This document shows positions 24,133 through 32,599 of a stretch of DNA of 64,000 nt, in pieces. The stretch is taken from NCBI RefSeq assembly GCF_003265225.1, contig NZ_CP022013.1, positions 1,707,001-1,771,000 of the forward strand, read 5' to 3'. The stretch's first letter is position 1, and every line of letters starts with the position of its first letter. A program made the position numbers and the translations under genes. The DNA is from Mergibacter septicus. GTDB taxonomy: Bacteria > Pseudomonadota > Gammaproteobacteria > Enterobacterales > Pasteurellaceae. The notes beneath the pieces are model-generated. The model saw only the letters and a list, made by a program, of their open reading frames with translations. It was not told the origin of the DNA and did not search any database.

Positions 24133-25503
24133 ATGAAAGATCTGCCAGAAAATCCAAATATCCCCACTTCAAATCTTGATCAGAATCATCGTGTATCAAG
24201 AAACACTAATGAAAAGACCGAACAATCATCACAAATTGGACAAGATAACGCTATGAAACAAGATTCTACCGTATCATCTGTTAATCAACAGAATAAAGCT
24301 TCTATTGAACAAGAAACCTTTGACTTATCAGGGCAACAACAACGAAAAGAAGCAAAAATGGAGAAAAAAACATCAAGTGGTGGGAAGGGATTGGCTTTAC
24401 TAGCACTTTTTGTCGCATTAGGAATGGGCGGAATAGGCTATTTTTTTGCAAATACGCATTTCAATCAAGTACAACAGAAACTCACTGCATTAGAACAGAG
24501 TAATACTGATCTTGTAGCAAAGGCAAGTCGTCCAACAGCATTAGTAGAACTACAACAAAAAATTGTTAATTTAGAAGCACAAAACCAAGAACTAACGCAA
24601 AAATTAGAATTTCTGGCTAAACAAGACCACCAACAAATAGAAAATATGGCTAAACAGTTGGTAGCGATACAAAGTCAATTAGAGAAGGTATCTCATTTAG
24701 ATAATACGAGTGTTGCAAATCAATGGCTATTTTCTGAGGCAGATTTTTTACTCAGTAATGCGTTACGTAAATTGATATTAGATGATGATGTAGAGATTGC
24801 AATTTCACTTTTAAAACAAGCGGATAATATTCTAGCCAATGTCTCGGATAATAAGGCAGTTCAAATTCGTTTGGCTATTCAAAGAGATTTAAATTACCTT
24901 GCTAACCTTAATGTTGTCGATCAAAACACAATTATGCAACAACTCTCTCAGTTGGCAAATGATATAGATGGTTTACCATTATCTGAAGAATATTTGAATC
25001 AAAATACCGATAGAACTAATGATAAAGAATTGAGTAATTCTATTGATGATTGGAAACAGAATGTGCAAAAAATAGCAGAATCTTTCTTAGATCGTTTTAT
25101 TCGCATTCAACCTCGTACCCAAAATGAAAAGGTATTATTACCACCTGATCAAGAAATTTACTTGCGTGAAAATATTCGTTTACGTTTACAAATAGCTATT
25201 CTTGCAGTACCTAGACAACAGAACGAATTATATAAAGATTCATTAGAAACAGTAGCATCGTGGGTAAGAAGTTATTTTGATACTAATGCAACAGATACCC
25301 AAGATTTCTTGAAAAAAATCGATCAATTAGAAACACAGTCAATTTATATTGATGCACCAGATAGTTTAGAGAGTTTAAATTTACTCGATCAAATGCTGCA
25401 TTTACCACCCCATCAACTTAATAAAGTACAATTAAAAGTGGACAAAACTTTTTCCTCTGACGTGGTGCCAACCACAACTAATAGCAGTGATAATGGGCAA
25501 TAG
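24133..25503 (+). CDS. hemX: HemX family inner-membrane protein
   Basis: 456-residue protein annotated in relatives as HemX or uroporphyrin-III C-methyltransferase-like; it lacks a methyltransferase fold, and its function is not established. A charged, Gln/Asn-rich cytoplasmic N-terminus (1-85) precedes one membrane helix (about 90-112, LALLALFVALGMGGIGYFF). A coiled-coil periplasmic segment (about 115-195) and a helical domain containing QWLFSEADFLLSNALRKL (about 197-214) follow. Located between hemD and hemY as in enterobacteria. Confidence 0.9.
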   Translation: MKDLPENPNIPTSNLDQNHRVSRNTNEKTEQSSQIGQDNAMKQDSTVSSVNQQNKASIEQETFDLSGQQQRKEAKMEKKTSSGGKGLALLALFVALGMGGIGYFFANTHFNQVQQKLTALEQSNTDLVAKASRPTALVELQQKIVNLEAQNQELTQKLEFLAKQDHQQIENMAKQLVAIQSQLEKVSHLDNTSVANQWLFSEADFLLSNALRKLILDDDVEIAISLLKQADNILANVSDNKAVQIRLAIQRDLNYLANLNVVDQNTIMQQLSQLANDIDGLPLSEEYLNQNTDRTNDKELSNSIDDWKQNVQKIAESFLDRFIRIQPRTQNEKVLLPPDQEIYLRENIRLRLQIAILAVPRQQNELYKDSLETVASWVRSYFDTNATDTQDFLKKIDQLETQSIYIDAPDSLESLNLLDQMLHLPPHQLNKVQLKVDKTFSSDVVPTTTNSSDNGQ

Positions 25504-25511
25504 GAGGGAAT

Positions 25512-26774
25512 ATGTTTAGATTACTATTTTTAATGCTAATTTTATTAGCGGGTTTTATTGTAGGACCTTATATTTCTGATCAGCAAGGTTATGTATTGAT
25601 TTTGACTCAAAACACTCGGATTGAAATGAGTTTTGTGACATTAATCATCATCTTTGTGATCGTTTTAGCATTGATTTATGGTATTGAATTAATTTTAACT
25701 CGTATCCGTTATTGGAGTAGTAATACCTATAATTGGTTTTCAAATCGTAAACGGCGTAAAGCACAACAGCAGACAGTCGAAGGGTTATTGCATATGCACG
25801 AAGGTAATTATGCTAAAGCTGAGAAATTGATTAGTAAAAGTGCTAAACACGCTGAAGCACCAGTGCTTAACTTCATTAAAGCGGCAGAAGCAGCTCAACA
25901 ACGTAATGATGAATTTAGTGCCAATCAATATTTGATGGAAGCGACAGAAATAGCTGGAACAGATAATCTAACTTTAGAATTAGCTCGTACTCGTATTTTC
26001 TTAATGCAGAAAAAACTCCCTTCCGCCCGTACTAGTATCGATAGTTTATTAGTATTAGCACCAAAAAATGCGGAAGTTTTAAAACTTGCTATCACTATTT
26101 ATCAGCAATCAAGTGCATTTGCTGCTTTAGATAAAATTCTGCCAAATATTGAACGTGGTGGGATTTTCACTGCCGTAGAAATGACAAGATTGGAACACCA
26201 AGTAATTGACGGATTACTTAATGAAATTATGAATGAAGAAAGTAGCGATGGTTTACTCAAATGGTGGGAAGCACAATCAAAAGCTCGCCGTAATGATCTT
26301 TATACTCGGATTAGAGTAATCCACTACCTTCTTGATACGCAAGATGATGAATCTGCTTATACGTTAATTCTAGAAACGATTAAAAAAGTACAGCTTGAAA
26401 TAAATATAGATGACTTATTAGTTGAAATTGCACGTTTACAGGTTGAAGATAGTAGTAAATTAATCAAGCAGCTTGAGAAATATACGGCAAAATTTAAAGG
26501 TTCAGTGGTAACAGAGAGTTTATTTAATCGTGCTTTGGGATACCTATATGCTCGTAATAATCAGTTTGAACACGCCAGAACAGCATTTAAAACGGTATTG
26601 AGTTTAGGTCAGACAGAACCTTATGATTACACTATGGCTGCTTATATTGCAGAACAGCTAAAAAATGACGATGAAGCACATCAAATTCGTCAAATTAGTT
26701 TACAACAAGCAATGAAGATTAATAATCAAGATCTAAAGTCAGCACAAAAGCTTGATCAACAAGAGGCAAAGTAA
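25512..26774 (+). CDS. hemY: HemY family membrane protein with TPR-like repeats
   Basis: 420-residue protein of the proteobacterial HemY family (not the Bacillus protoporphyrinogen oxidase of that name). Two N-terminal membrane helices (about 2-20 and 38-62) are followed by a cytosolic or periplasmic helical region with TPR-like repeats; QQQTVEGLLHMHEGNYAKAEKL (about 88-108) is the most typical. Believed to act in late haem synthesis or its coordination. Starts 8 bases after hemX with GGAGG, and its TAA overlaps the ATG of the next gene. Confidence 0.9.
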   Translation: MFRLLFLMLILLAGFIVGPYISDQQGYVLILTQNTRIEMSFVTLIIIFVIVLALIYGIELILTRIRYWSSNTYNWFSNRKRRKAQQQTVEGLLHMHEGNYAKAEKLISKSAKHAEAPVLNFIKAAEAAQQRNDEFSANQYLMEATEIAGTDNLTLELARTRIFLMQKKLPSARTSIDSLLVLAPKNAEVLKLAITIYQQSSAFAALDKILPNIERGGIFTAVEMTRLEHQVIDGLLNEIMNEESSDGLLKWWEAQSKARRNDLYTRIRVIHYLLDTQDDESAYTLILETIKKVQLEINIDDLLVEIARLQVEDSSKLIKQLEKYTAKFKGSVVTESLFNRALGYLYARNNQFEHARTAFKTVLSLGQTEPYDYTMAAYIAEQLKNDDEAHQIRQISLQQAMKINNQDLKSAQKLDQQEAK

Positions 26775-27136
26775 TGAAAACCACGATTTATCATAATCCA
26801 CGTTGTTCCAAAAGCCGAGAAACATTAGCTTTATTACAAGAAAAAGGGATTGAACCTGAAGTAATTTTATATCAGCAACACCCCCCAACTTTAGCTGAGT
26901 TACAACAGCTAGTTGCTTTATTACAGCTTGATGATGTTCGTTTAATGATGAGAACTAAAGATGATTTGTTTGCTGAGTTAGGCTTAGATAAATTAGCTGG
27001 GGAACAAGATACAATCAATCATCAGTTGTTACAAGCAATAGTAGAAAATCCAAGTTTGCTTGAACGGCCTATTGTTGTCAGAGGACAGAAAGCTAAAATT
27101 GGCAGACCACCAGAGTTAGTGTTGGATATTCTTTAG
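26774..27136 (+). CDS. ArsC-like (glutaredoxin-fold) protein, YfgD type
   Basis: 120-residue ArsC/Spx-family protein with the active-site motif HNPRCSKSRET at residues 7-17 and the later RPIVVRGQKAKIGRPPE (about 97-113), which carries the conserved Arg. Annotated in relatives as arsenate reductase (glutaredoxin), YfgD or ArsC. A real role in arsenate resistance is doubtful because no arsB/arsR is nearby; it is translationally coupled to hemY (one-base overlap). Name therefore left without a symbol. Confidence 0.88.
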   Translation: MKTTIYHNPRCSKSRETLALLQEKGIEPEVILYQQHPPTLAELQQLVALLQLDDVRLMMRTKDDLFAELGLDKLAGEQDTINHQLLQAIVENPSLLERPIVVRGQKAKIGRPPELVLDIL

Positions 27137-27148
27137 GATTAGGAAGAT

Positions 27149-27186
27149 AAAAAAACCGCATAATTTATAAAATTATGCGGTTTTTT
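27149..27186. terminator. Bidirectional terminator between the hem operon and adhE
   Basis: Perfect stem of about 16 bp: A-rich arm ending ACCGCATAATTT (to 27166) and AAATTATGCGGT with a T6 tail (27170-27186), 3-base loop. A tract on one side, T tract on the other, between convergent genes. Confidence 0.92.
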
Positions 27187-27198
27187 AGGGATTAAAGC

Positions 27199-29820
27199 TT
27201 ATTCTTCAGTACCATAATAGGCTTTAGTGAGGATTTCAACCATATCTTCAACCATTGGTAAACGAGGGTTAGCTGGTGAACATTGATCTTCATAGGCTAA
27301 TAGTGCTAGTTCATTCCGAGCAGCCATAAATTCTTTTTCATTTAAACCTTGTTGTTGGAATGACATTTCAATGCCAATTTTCTCTCCTAACTCTTTGCAC
27401 GCTTTTGCATAGCTAGCAACACCTTCAGCAGGGGTTGAACAAGGTAGCCCTAGCATTCTGGCGATTTCTTGATATTTTACATCTGCTTTGTAGTAGTTGT
27501 ATTTCGGCCAAGTTGCGGTTTTAGTTGGGCGAGTGCCATTATAACGAATGACATAAGGCATCAAAATTGTATTTGTTCTGCCGTGTGGTAAATGAAAACG
27601 TCCACCTACTTTATGTGCGAGAGAATGATTCATACCAAGAAAAGCATTAGCAAAAGCCATACCAGCAATGGTTGAAGCGTTGTGCATACGTTCACGTGCT
27701 TCAGGATCATTTGCACCGTTATTTACTGAACGTACCAAAAACTCAAACACAAGTTTAATCGCTTGTAAGGCTAATCCATCGGTGAAGTCATTTGCTAAAG
27801 TTGAAACATAAGCTTCTGTTGCATGGACTAATACATCATAGCCACTATCTGCAGCAACGTGTTTAGGTACTGTCATTGTCAAAGCGGGATCAACAATAGC
27901 AATAGTTGGTGTGAGTGAATAATCAGCAATCGGATATTTTTTATCACCTTCAGTAATAACGGCGAATGGTGTTACTTCAGATCCTGTACCAGATGTAGTT
28001 GGAATACCAATAAATTTTGCTTTATGCCCTAATTGTGGGAACTTGAATGCACGTTTACGAATATCCATAAACTTCTGTACAAGATCACGGAAATCAACTT
28101 CAGGTTGTTCGTAAAATAGCCACATAACTTTTGCCGCATCCATAGCTGAACCACCACCCAAAGCAATAATAGTGTCTGGTTGGAAGCTACGCAGTAATTC
28201 CACACCACGTCGAACCGTTTCAATACTTGGATCTGGTTCAACATCTGCAAATAATTGATAGGTTACCTTATCTCCACGGGCGGTAAGTTGATGGGCAATT
28301 TTTTCTACAAAGCCAAGATCAACCATTGCTCGGTCGGTAATAATAACGACACGTTCAACGCCCTTCATAGATTGTAAATATTGAATTGAATCTCGTTCAA
28401 AATAGATTTTTGACGGTACTTTAAACCACTGCATATTGTTTCTCCGTCTGCCTACTCGTTTAATGTTTAATAGATTTACGGCACTGACATTATTTCCAAC
28501 AGCATTTTTGCCATAAGAACCACAGCCTAAAGTGAGTGAAGGTAAGAAAGAGTTATAAACATCTCCAATCCCACCAAAAGTAGAAGGTGAATTCCAAATA
28601 ATGCGAATTGCTTTAACTTTTTCGCCAAAGGTTTTTGCTAATTCTGCATTGGAGGTATGAATTGCAGCAGAATGTCCTAAACCATGAAACTCTACCATTT
28701 GTCGGGCTTTATCAACCCCATCTTCAGTATCATTTGCTTTTAATAATGCCAAAACAGGCGATAGTTTTTCTCGAGTCAGGGGTTCTTTAGGACCCACTTC
28801 TTTACATTCAACTAATAGAATATTGGTATTTTTAGGTACATTAAAACCAGCTTGTTCAGCAATCCAACTTGCCGATTTACCAACCACTGCTGCATTTAGT
28901 TTTGCTAATGCACAATTTTGGCTATTTGCTTTGGCTCCAAAAATAAATTCTTCTAACAGTGCTTTTTCTTTTTTATTGACTAAATAAACGCCATATGATT
29001 GCATTTCTTGAATAAATTCATCATAAATTTCGTGATCCACAATAGCCGCTTGTTCACTTGCACAAACCATGCCATTATCAAAAGACTTAGACATTACAAT
29101 ATCGTGTACCGCTTGTTTTAAATTAGCTGATTTTTCGACATAAGCAGGGACATTTCCAGCTCCCACACCTAAAGCTGGTTTACCGCAAGAATAAGCAGCC
29201 TCAACCATTGCATTACCTCCAGTTGCTAAAATCGTGGCAATGCCCGGATGTTTCATTAGAGCTTGAGTACCTTCCATTGAAGGGGTTTCTATCCACTGAA
29301 TACAGTTTTTCGGTGCTCCAGCTTTAACCGCAGCTTCATAGACAATCCGAGCTGCGTGAGCTGAACTTTGCTGTGCTGAAGGATGGAAAGCGAAGATGAT
29401 AGGATTACGTGTTTTGAGGGCAATAAGTGATTTAAAGATAGTTGTTGAGGTTGGATTTGTAGTTGGTGTGATACCACAGATTACCCCAACTGGATCAGCT
29501 ATTTCGGTGATACCAGTAACATCGTCTTCACTAATAACACCGACCGTTTTTAAATGCCGCATATTATGTACAACATATTCACAAGCAAAAAGATTCTTGG
29601 TCGCTTTATCTTCAAAAACCCCTCGTCCTGTTTCTTGATAAGCATGCATTGCCAATGCACCATGCTGATCAAGTGCCGCAACAGAAGCTTTAGCAACAAT
29701 ATAATCAACCTGTTTTTGATTAAGTTGGCGAAACGCTTCTAATGCGACCAACCCTTGTTCAACCAGTTTGTTTACTTCTACTTGAGCTGAACTGACGGCT
29801 TGATTTTTTGTACTACTCAT
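27199..29820 (-). CDS. adhE: Bifunctional acetaldehyde-CoA/alcohol dehydrogenase AdhE
   Basis: Fermentative enzyme reducing acetyl-CoA to acetaldehyde and then ethanol, regenerating two NAD+. 873 residues. The N-terminal aldehyde dehydrogenase domain has GITPTTNPTSTT near 115, a glycine loop TGGNAMV near 200 and catalytic Cys in NGMVCASEQ (about 246). The linker (about 440-455) leads to an iron-dependent alcohol dehydrogenase domain with GGGSAMDAAKVMW (about 555) and metal-binding His residues in MNHSLAHKVGGRFHLPHGRTN (about 720-740). Such proteins form spirosomes. AGGAGAAAC lies before the start. Monocistronic, convergent with the hem operon. Confidence 0.97.
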   Translation of the reverse strand: MSSTKNQAVSSAQVEVNKLVEQGLVALEAFRQLNQKQVDYIVAKASVAALDQHGALAMHAYQETGRGVFEDKATKNLFACEYVVHNMRHLKTVGVISEDDVTGITEIADPVGVICGITPTTNPTSTTIFKSLIALKTRNPIIFAFHPSAQQSSAHAARIVYEAAVKAGAPKNCIQWIETPSMEGTQALMKHPGIATILATGGNAMVEAAYSCGKPALGVGAGNVPAYVEKSANLKQAVHDIVMSKSFDNGMVCASEQAAIVDHEIYDEFIQEMQSYGVYLVNKKEKALLEEFIFGAKANSQNCALAKLNAAVVGKSASWIAEQAGFNVPKNTNILLVECKEVGPKEPLTREKLSPVLALLKANDTEDGVDKARQMVEFHGLGHSAAIHTSNAELAKTFGEKVKAIRIIWNSPSTFGGIGDVYNSFLPSLTLGCGSYGKNAVGNNVSAVNLLNIKRVGRRRNNMQWFKVPSKIYFERDSIQYLQSMKGVERVVIITDRAMVDLGFVEKIAHQLTARGDKVTYQLFADVEPDPSIETVRRGVELLRSFQPDTIIALGGGSAMDAAKVMWLFYEQPEVDFRDLVQKFMDIRKRAFKFPQLGHKAKFIGIPTTSGTGSEVTPFAVITEGDKKYPIADYSLTPTIAIVDPALTMTVPKHVAADSGYDVLVHATEAYVSTLANDFTDGLALQAIKLVFEFLVRSVNNGANDPEARERMHNASTIAGMAFANAFLGMNHSLAHKVGGRFHLPHGRTNTILMPYVIRYNGTRPTKTATWPKYNYYKADVKYQEIARMLGLPCSTPAEGVASYAKACKELGEKIGIEMSFQQQGLNEKEFMAARNELALLAYEDQCSPANPRLPMVEDMVEILTKAYYGTEE

Positions 29821-29917
29821 AACAAGTTTCTCCTAAAAGTTAATTATTTTTCTAATTAAAATTATATCTATATAGAGTTACCTCTTCTAAGGTATTTTGT
29901 GTCGATTAACCTATTTT

Positions 29918-29931
29918 ATGATCTTGCTCAA
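29918..29931. promoter_or_regulatory. Possible FNR site in the adhE-aphA intergenic region
   Basis: ATGATCTTGCTCAA matches 8 of the 10 defined bases of the FNR consensus TTGAT-N4-ATCAA. It lies about 100 bases upstream of adhE, a gene commonly induced without oxygen. A match this short can occur by chance in AT-rich DNA. The rest of the 265-base divergent gap shows no further recognisable site. Confidence 0.35.
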
Positions 29932-30085
29932 GTTGGTGTTATCTTATTGTAAAATAAGTTAATTTTAAGTGAAAAGTGGTGGGGTTATGTGAATAAAGTA
30001 AAGGTGTTTGAGGGCTTATTTGGTTTAATATAAACTTTAAAAAGTTAATATAAATTTATTTTGTTTCAATTAATAAGGAAAGCTT

Positions 30086-30820
30086 ATGTTCTTAAAAATC
30101 ATTCATATTCTATTGATGGGCATTTTGTTTGTTTTTTCACCTGTTTTATTTGCGAAAGGACCAAAGGTACCTTATTCCCATCCGGGGATAACAGCTAATG
30201 ATCGTAGTCAAGAAAATAAAGTTCGTATGGTATCAGTTGAAGATATTGAGAAAAGTTTGGAAGGTTATCCACCAATGACTGTTGGTTTTGATATTGATGA
30301 TACAGTGTTAGTGTCTAGCCAATGTTTTTATTATGGAAAAAATAAATGGTCACCAGATAGTTATGCTTATTTACGTAATCAAGCATTTTGGGACTATGTC
30401 GCTGATGGGTGTGATTTGAGTTCTATTCCTAAAGAATCCGCTGAAAAATTAATTGCAATGCACCTTAAAAGAGGAGATCAGATTATTTTTCTAACAGGGC
30501 GGACTCCGCATAGTGGGTATGATGGTAAGGATTTAGATAAGTTAGCTTTAATATTACAAAGTACTTTTCATATTCCTAATATGAAACCTATTCTTTATTC
30601 TCGTGCTACTGTCATTGAACCTTATAAATACGATAAAACACCTTATATTAAAGATGTGGATATTAAGCTTTATTACGGTGATAGCGATAGCGATATTCTT
30701 GCTGCTAAAGAGGCTGGTATTCGAGGAATTCGAGTTATCCGCTCGTCAGTTAGCACTAACCGTCCGTTACCTTTAAATGGTGGATATGGTGAAGAAGTAG
30801 TAAAAGATTCTTGGTATTAA
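30086..30820 (+). CDS. aphA: Class B acid phosphatase AphA
   Basis: Periplasmic non-specific phosphatase/phosphotransferase of the HAD (DDDD) superfamily. 244 residues with an N-terminal signal peptide (about residues 1-23, ending LFAKG). The nucleophile motif [11 protein letters not shown] is at about 69-79, with the motif II Thr in FLTGRTP (about 137) and the motif IV acidic pair in YYGDSDSD (about 193). In Pasteurellaceae such enzymes help to salvage nucleotides such as NMN for NAD supply. Preceded by AAGGAAAG. Single gene with its own terminator. Confidence 0.94.
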   Translation: MFLKIIHILLMGILFVFSPVLFAKGPKVPYSHPGITANDRSQENKVRMVSVEDIEKSLEGYPPMTVGFDIDDTVLVSSQCFYYGKNKWSPDSYAYLRNQAFWDYVADGCDLSSIPKESAEKLIAMHLKRGDQIIFLTGRTPHSGYDGKDLDKLALILQSTFHIPNMKPILYSRATVIEPYKYDKTPYIKDVDIKLYYGDSDSDILAAKEAGIRGIRVIRSSVSTNRPLPLNGGYGEEVVKDSWY

Positions 30821-30849
30821 TACTATTTTCTTGTAGATAGATAATGACG

Positions 30850-30883
30850 AAACACCTAATTCTATTAGGTGTTTTATTTTTTT
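30850..30883 (+). terminator. Terminator after aphA
   Basis: 11-bp stem AAACACCTAAT (30850-30860) with ATTAGGTGTTT (30864-30874), then a T-rich tail. Confidence 0.88.
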
Positions 30884-31029
30884 ATTAATCCTTTTATAGA
30901 AACATAAAATGGCTTTATTTGATATTTGATGAATAATATAAATGATTAATTGATCAAAATGCTGAGAAATATGAAGATGAGGATCTTTTATATTTTTTAA
31001 AGGATTATTAATAAATTTTTCTTATAATA

Positions 31030-31080
31030 AAAACGTTCTCCAAGAATAAAAATATATTTGGTGGAGAACGTTTTATTTTT
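31030..31080. terminator. Terminator after the purine permease gene
   Basis: 13-bp inverted repeat AAAACGTTCTCCA (31030-31042) and TGGAGAACGTTTT (31062-31074) with a 19-base loop, flanked by A tract on one side and T tract on the other. It ends the minus-strand permease gene. The DNA between this and the aphA terminator (30884-31029) holds nothing recognisable. Confidence 0.75.
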
Positions 31081-31091
31081 TAAATTTATAG

Positions 31092-32411
31092 TTAAATCGC
31101 CCAGTTTCCAGCGTAGAAAATAACAAGAACGATGGCGATAATTACGGTTCCTGCATTAAGTTTTTTCGATTCACCACCGATAATTCTACCAACAACAAGA
31201 GAAGCAAAGCCAAGCATAATACCTGTAACAATATTGGCAGTTAGTACAATGAATACAGCACAAATTAAACCACTCATTGCACCGATTGGATCGGCAAAGT
31301 CTAATTTTTTAACATTACTTAACATTAATAATCCAACATACATTAAGGCAGGTGCAGTTGCATAGTTTGGTACTAAGGTTGCAAGAGGTTCAAAAAATAG
31401 GGTTAAAAGAAATAATAAACCAACGATGACAGCAGTAAGCCCTGTTTTACCACCAACAGCAGTACCCGCAGCTGATTCAATATAAACAGCAGCAGGGGCT
31501 GTTCCGAATAAGCCTGAGAAAATACTACTGACAGAATCTGAAGCAAGGGCTTGACGAGCGTTAACAATGCGTCCTTCTTTGTCGAGTAAGTTGCCTTGGC
31601 TTGCAACTGCTTGGATAGTACCAGTGGCATCAAAGACAGAAGTCATTACTAAGGCAAAGATAACGGGAAGTAATGCCGCATTTAATGCACCCGTTAAGTC
31701 CATTTCCAAGAAGAGCGATTGTTCTCCAAAACTTGGCATTTTAAATATTTCACCGCTGAATTTTACGTTAGGATCGAAAAATAAACCGATGATGGTGATC
31801 GCAATAATTACAAGTAGCATACCACCTTTTATTTGTCGGCGTTCAAGACCAATAGTTGCAGCTAGGCCTAGTAGCGACATAATGACTGGGAAAGAGGTAA
31901 ATTCACCGAGTTGGACAGGTAATCCAGCTTGGCTACCAATGATTAGTTTTACGCTGTGTGCAGCAATGAGAAGGAGAAAAAGACCTATCCCAATTCCTGT
32001 ACCGTGAGCAATACTTTCTGGTAGGTTATTCAAAATCCAAGAACGAATGCCTGTGACAGAAATAAGGGTAAATATTACTCCCATTATAAAGATAGTTCCG
32101 AGAGCGACAGGAATACTAACTTGTTGAGATAATACTAAACTGAAAGCGGTAAAAGCGGTTAATGAAATAGAAACACCAATTGCCATTGGTGTGTTAGCCC
32201 ATAATCCAATGATTAATGAACCTAAACCACTGACAAGGCAGGTGGCAATAAAAACAGAGGCAGGTGGAAAACCTGCCTGACTGAGAATATTAGGTACAAC
32301 TATCACCGAATAAACCATAGCTAAAAACGTTGTAAGCCCAGCAATGATTTCTTGACGTAAGTTACTACCAAGTGCTGTGAATTGAAAATGTTTTTCGAGC
32401 GTATTTGACAT
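31092..32411 (-). CDS. NCS2/AzgA-family purine permease
   Basis: Proton-linked nucleobase transporter of 439 residues, hydrophobic throughout (about 14 membrane segments expected). It belongs to the AzgA-like branch (E. coli AdeP/AdeQ/GhxP/GhxQ): [23 protein letters not shown] near the N-terminus, [20 protein letters not shown] at about 258-277 and [20 protein letters not shown] at about 310-329 are family hallmarks. Substrate is probably adenine or guanine/hypoxanthine; the exact one cannot be told from sequence. A PurR operator over its promoter supports a purine role. Confidence 0.92.
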   Translation of the reverse strand: MSNTLEKHFQFTALGSNLRQEIIAGLTTFLAMVYSVIVVPNILSQAGFPPASVFIATCLVSGLGSLIIGLWANTPMAIGVSISLTAFTAFSLVLSQQVSIPVALGTIFIMGVIFTLISVTGIRSWILNNLPESIAHGTGIGIGLFLLLIAAHSVKLIIGSQAGLPVQLGEFTSFPVIMSLLGLAATIGLERRQIKGGMLLVIIAITIIGLFFDPNVKFSGEIFKMPSFGEQSLFLEMDLTGALNAALLPVIFALVMTSVFDATGTIQAVASQGNLLDKEGRIVNARQALASDSVSSIFSGLFGTAPAAVYIESAAGTAVGGKTGLTAVIVGLLFLLTLFFEPLATLVPNYATAPALMYVGLLMLSNVKKLDFADPIGAMSGLICAVFIVLTANIVTGIMLGFASLVVGRIIGGESKKLNAGTVIIAIVLVIFYAGNWAI

Positions 32412-32454
32412 TGAATGTTACCTTTATGTTAAGGGAAGGAATTGGCGAGGGGCT

Positions 32455-32493
32455 ATTTTAGCCATCTAAATTAATTTATGCAAACGTTTGCGT
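32455..32493 (-). promoter_or_regulatory. Promoter with PurR operator for the purine permease
   Basis: On the minus strand: -35 TTGCAT (32478-32483), 17-base spacer, -10 TAAAAT (32455-32460). The -35 is embedded in ATGCAAACGTTTGCGT (32478-32493), which matches 15 of 16 bases of the PurR consensus. PurR with hypoxanthine or guanine would block this promoter. Confidence 0.85.
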
Positions 32494-32532
32494 AGTATTT
32501 TTTTTATATAAAAAAATAAATAAAAGTTATGT

Positions 32533-32564
32533 AAAAAAAGCCCTAATAATCAAATTATTAGGGC
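32533..32564 (-). terminator. Terminator after clpB
   Basis: Perfect 11-bp stem GCCCTAATAAT (32540-32550) with ATTATTAGGGC (32554-32564), followed on the minus strand by T7. Confidence 0.9.
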
Positions 32565-32599
32565 ATAATATCCAGTTAATATCTAATCAAAAATAGGTG

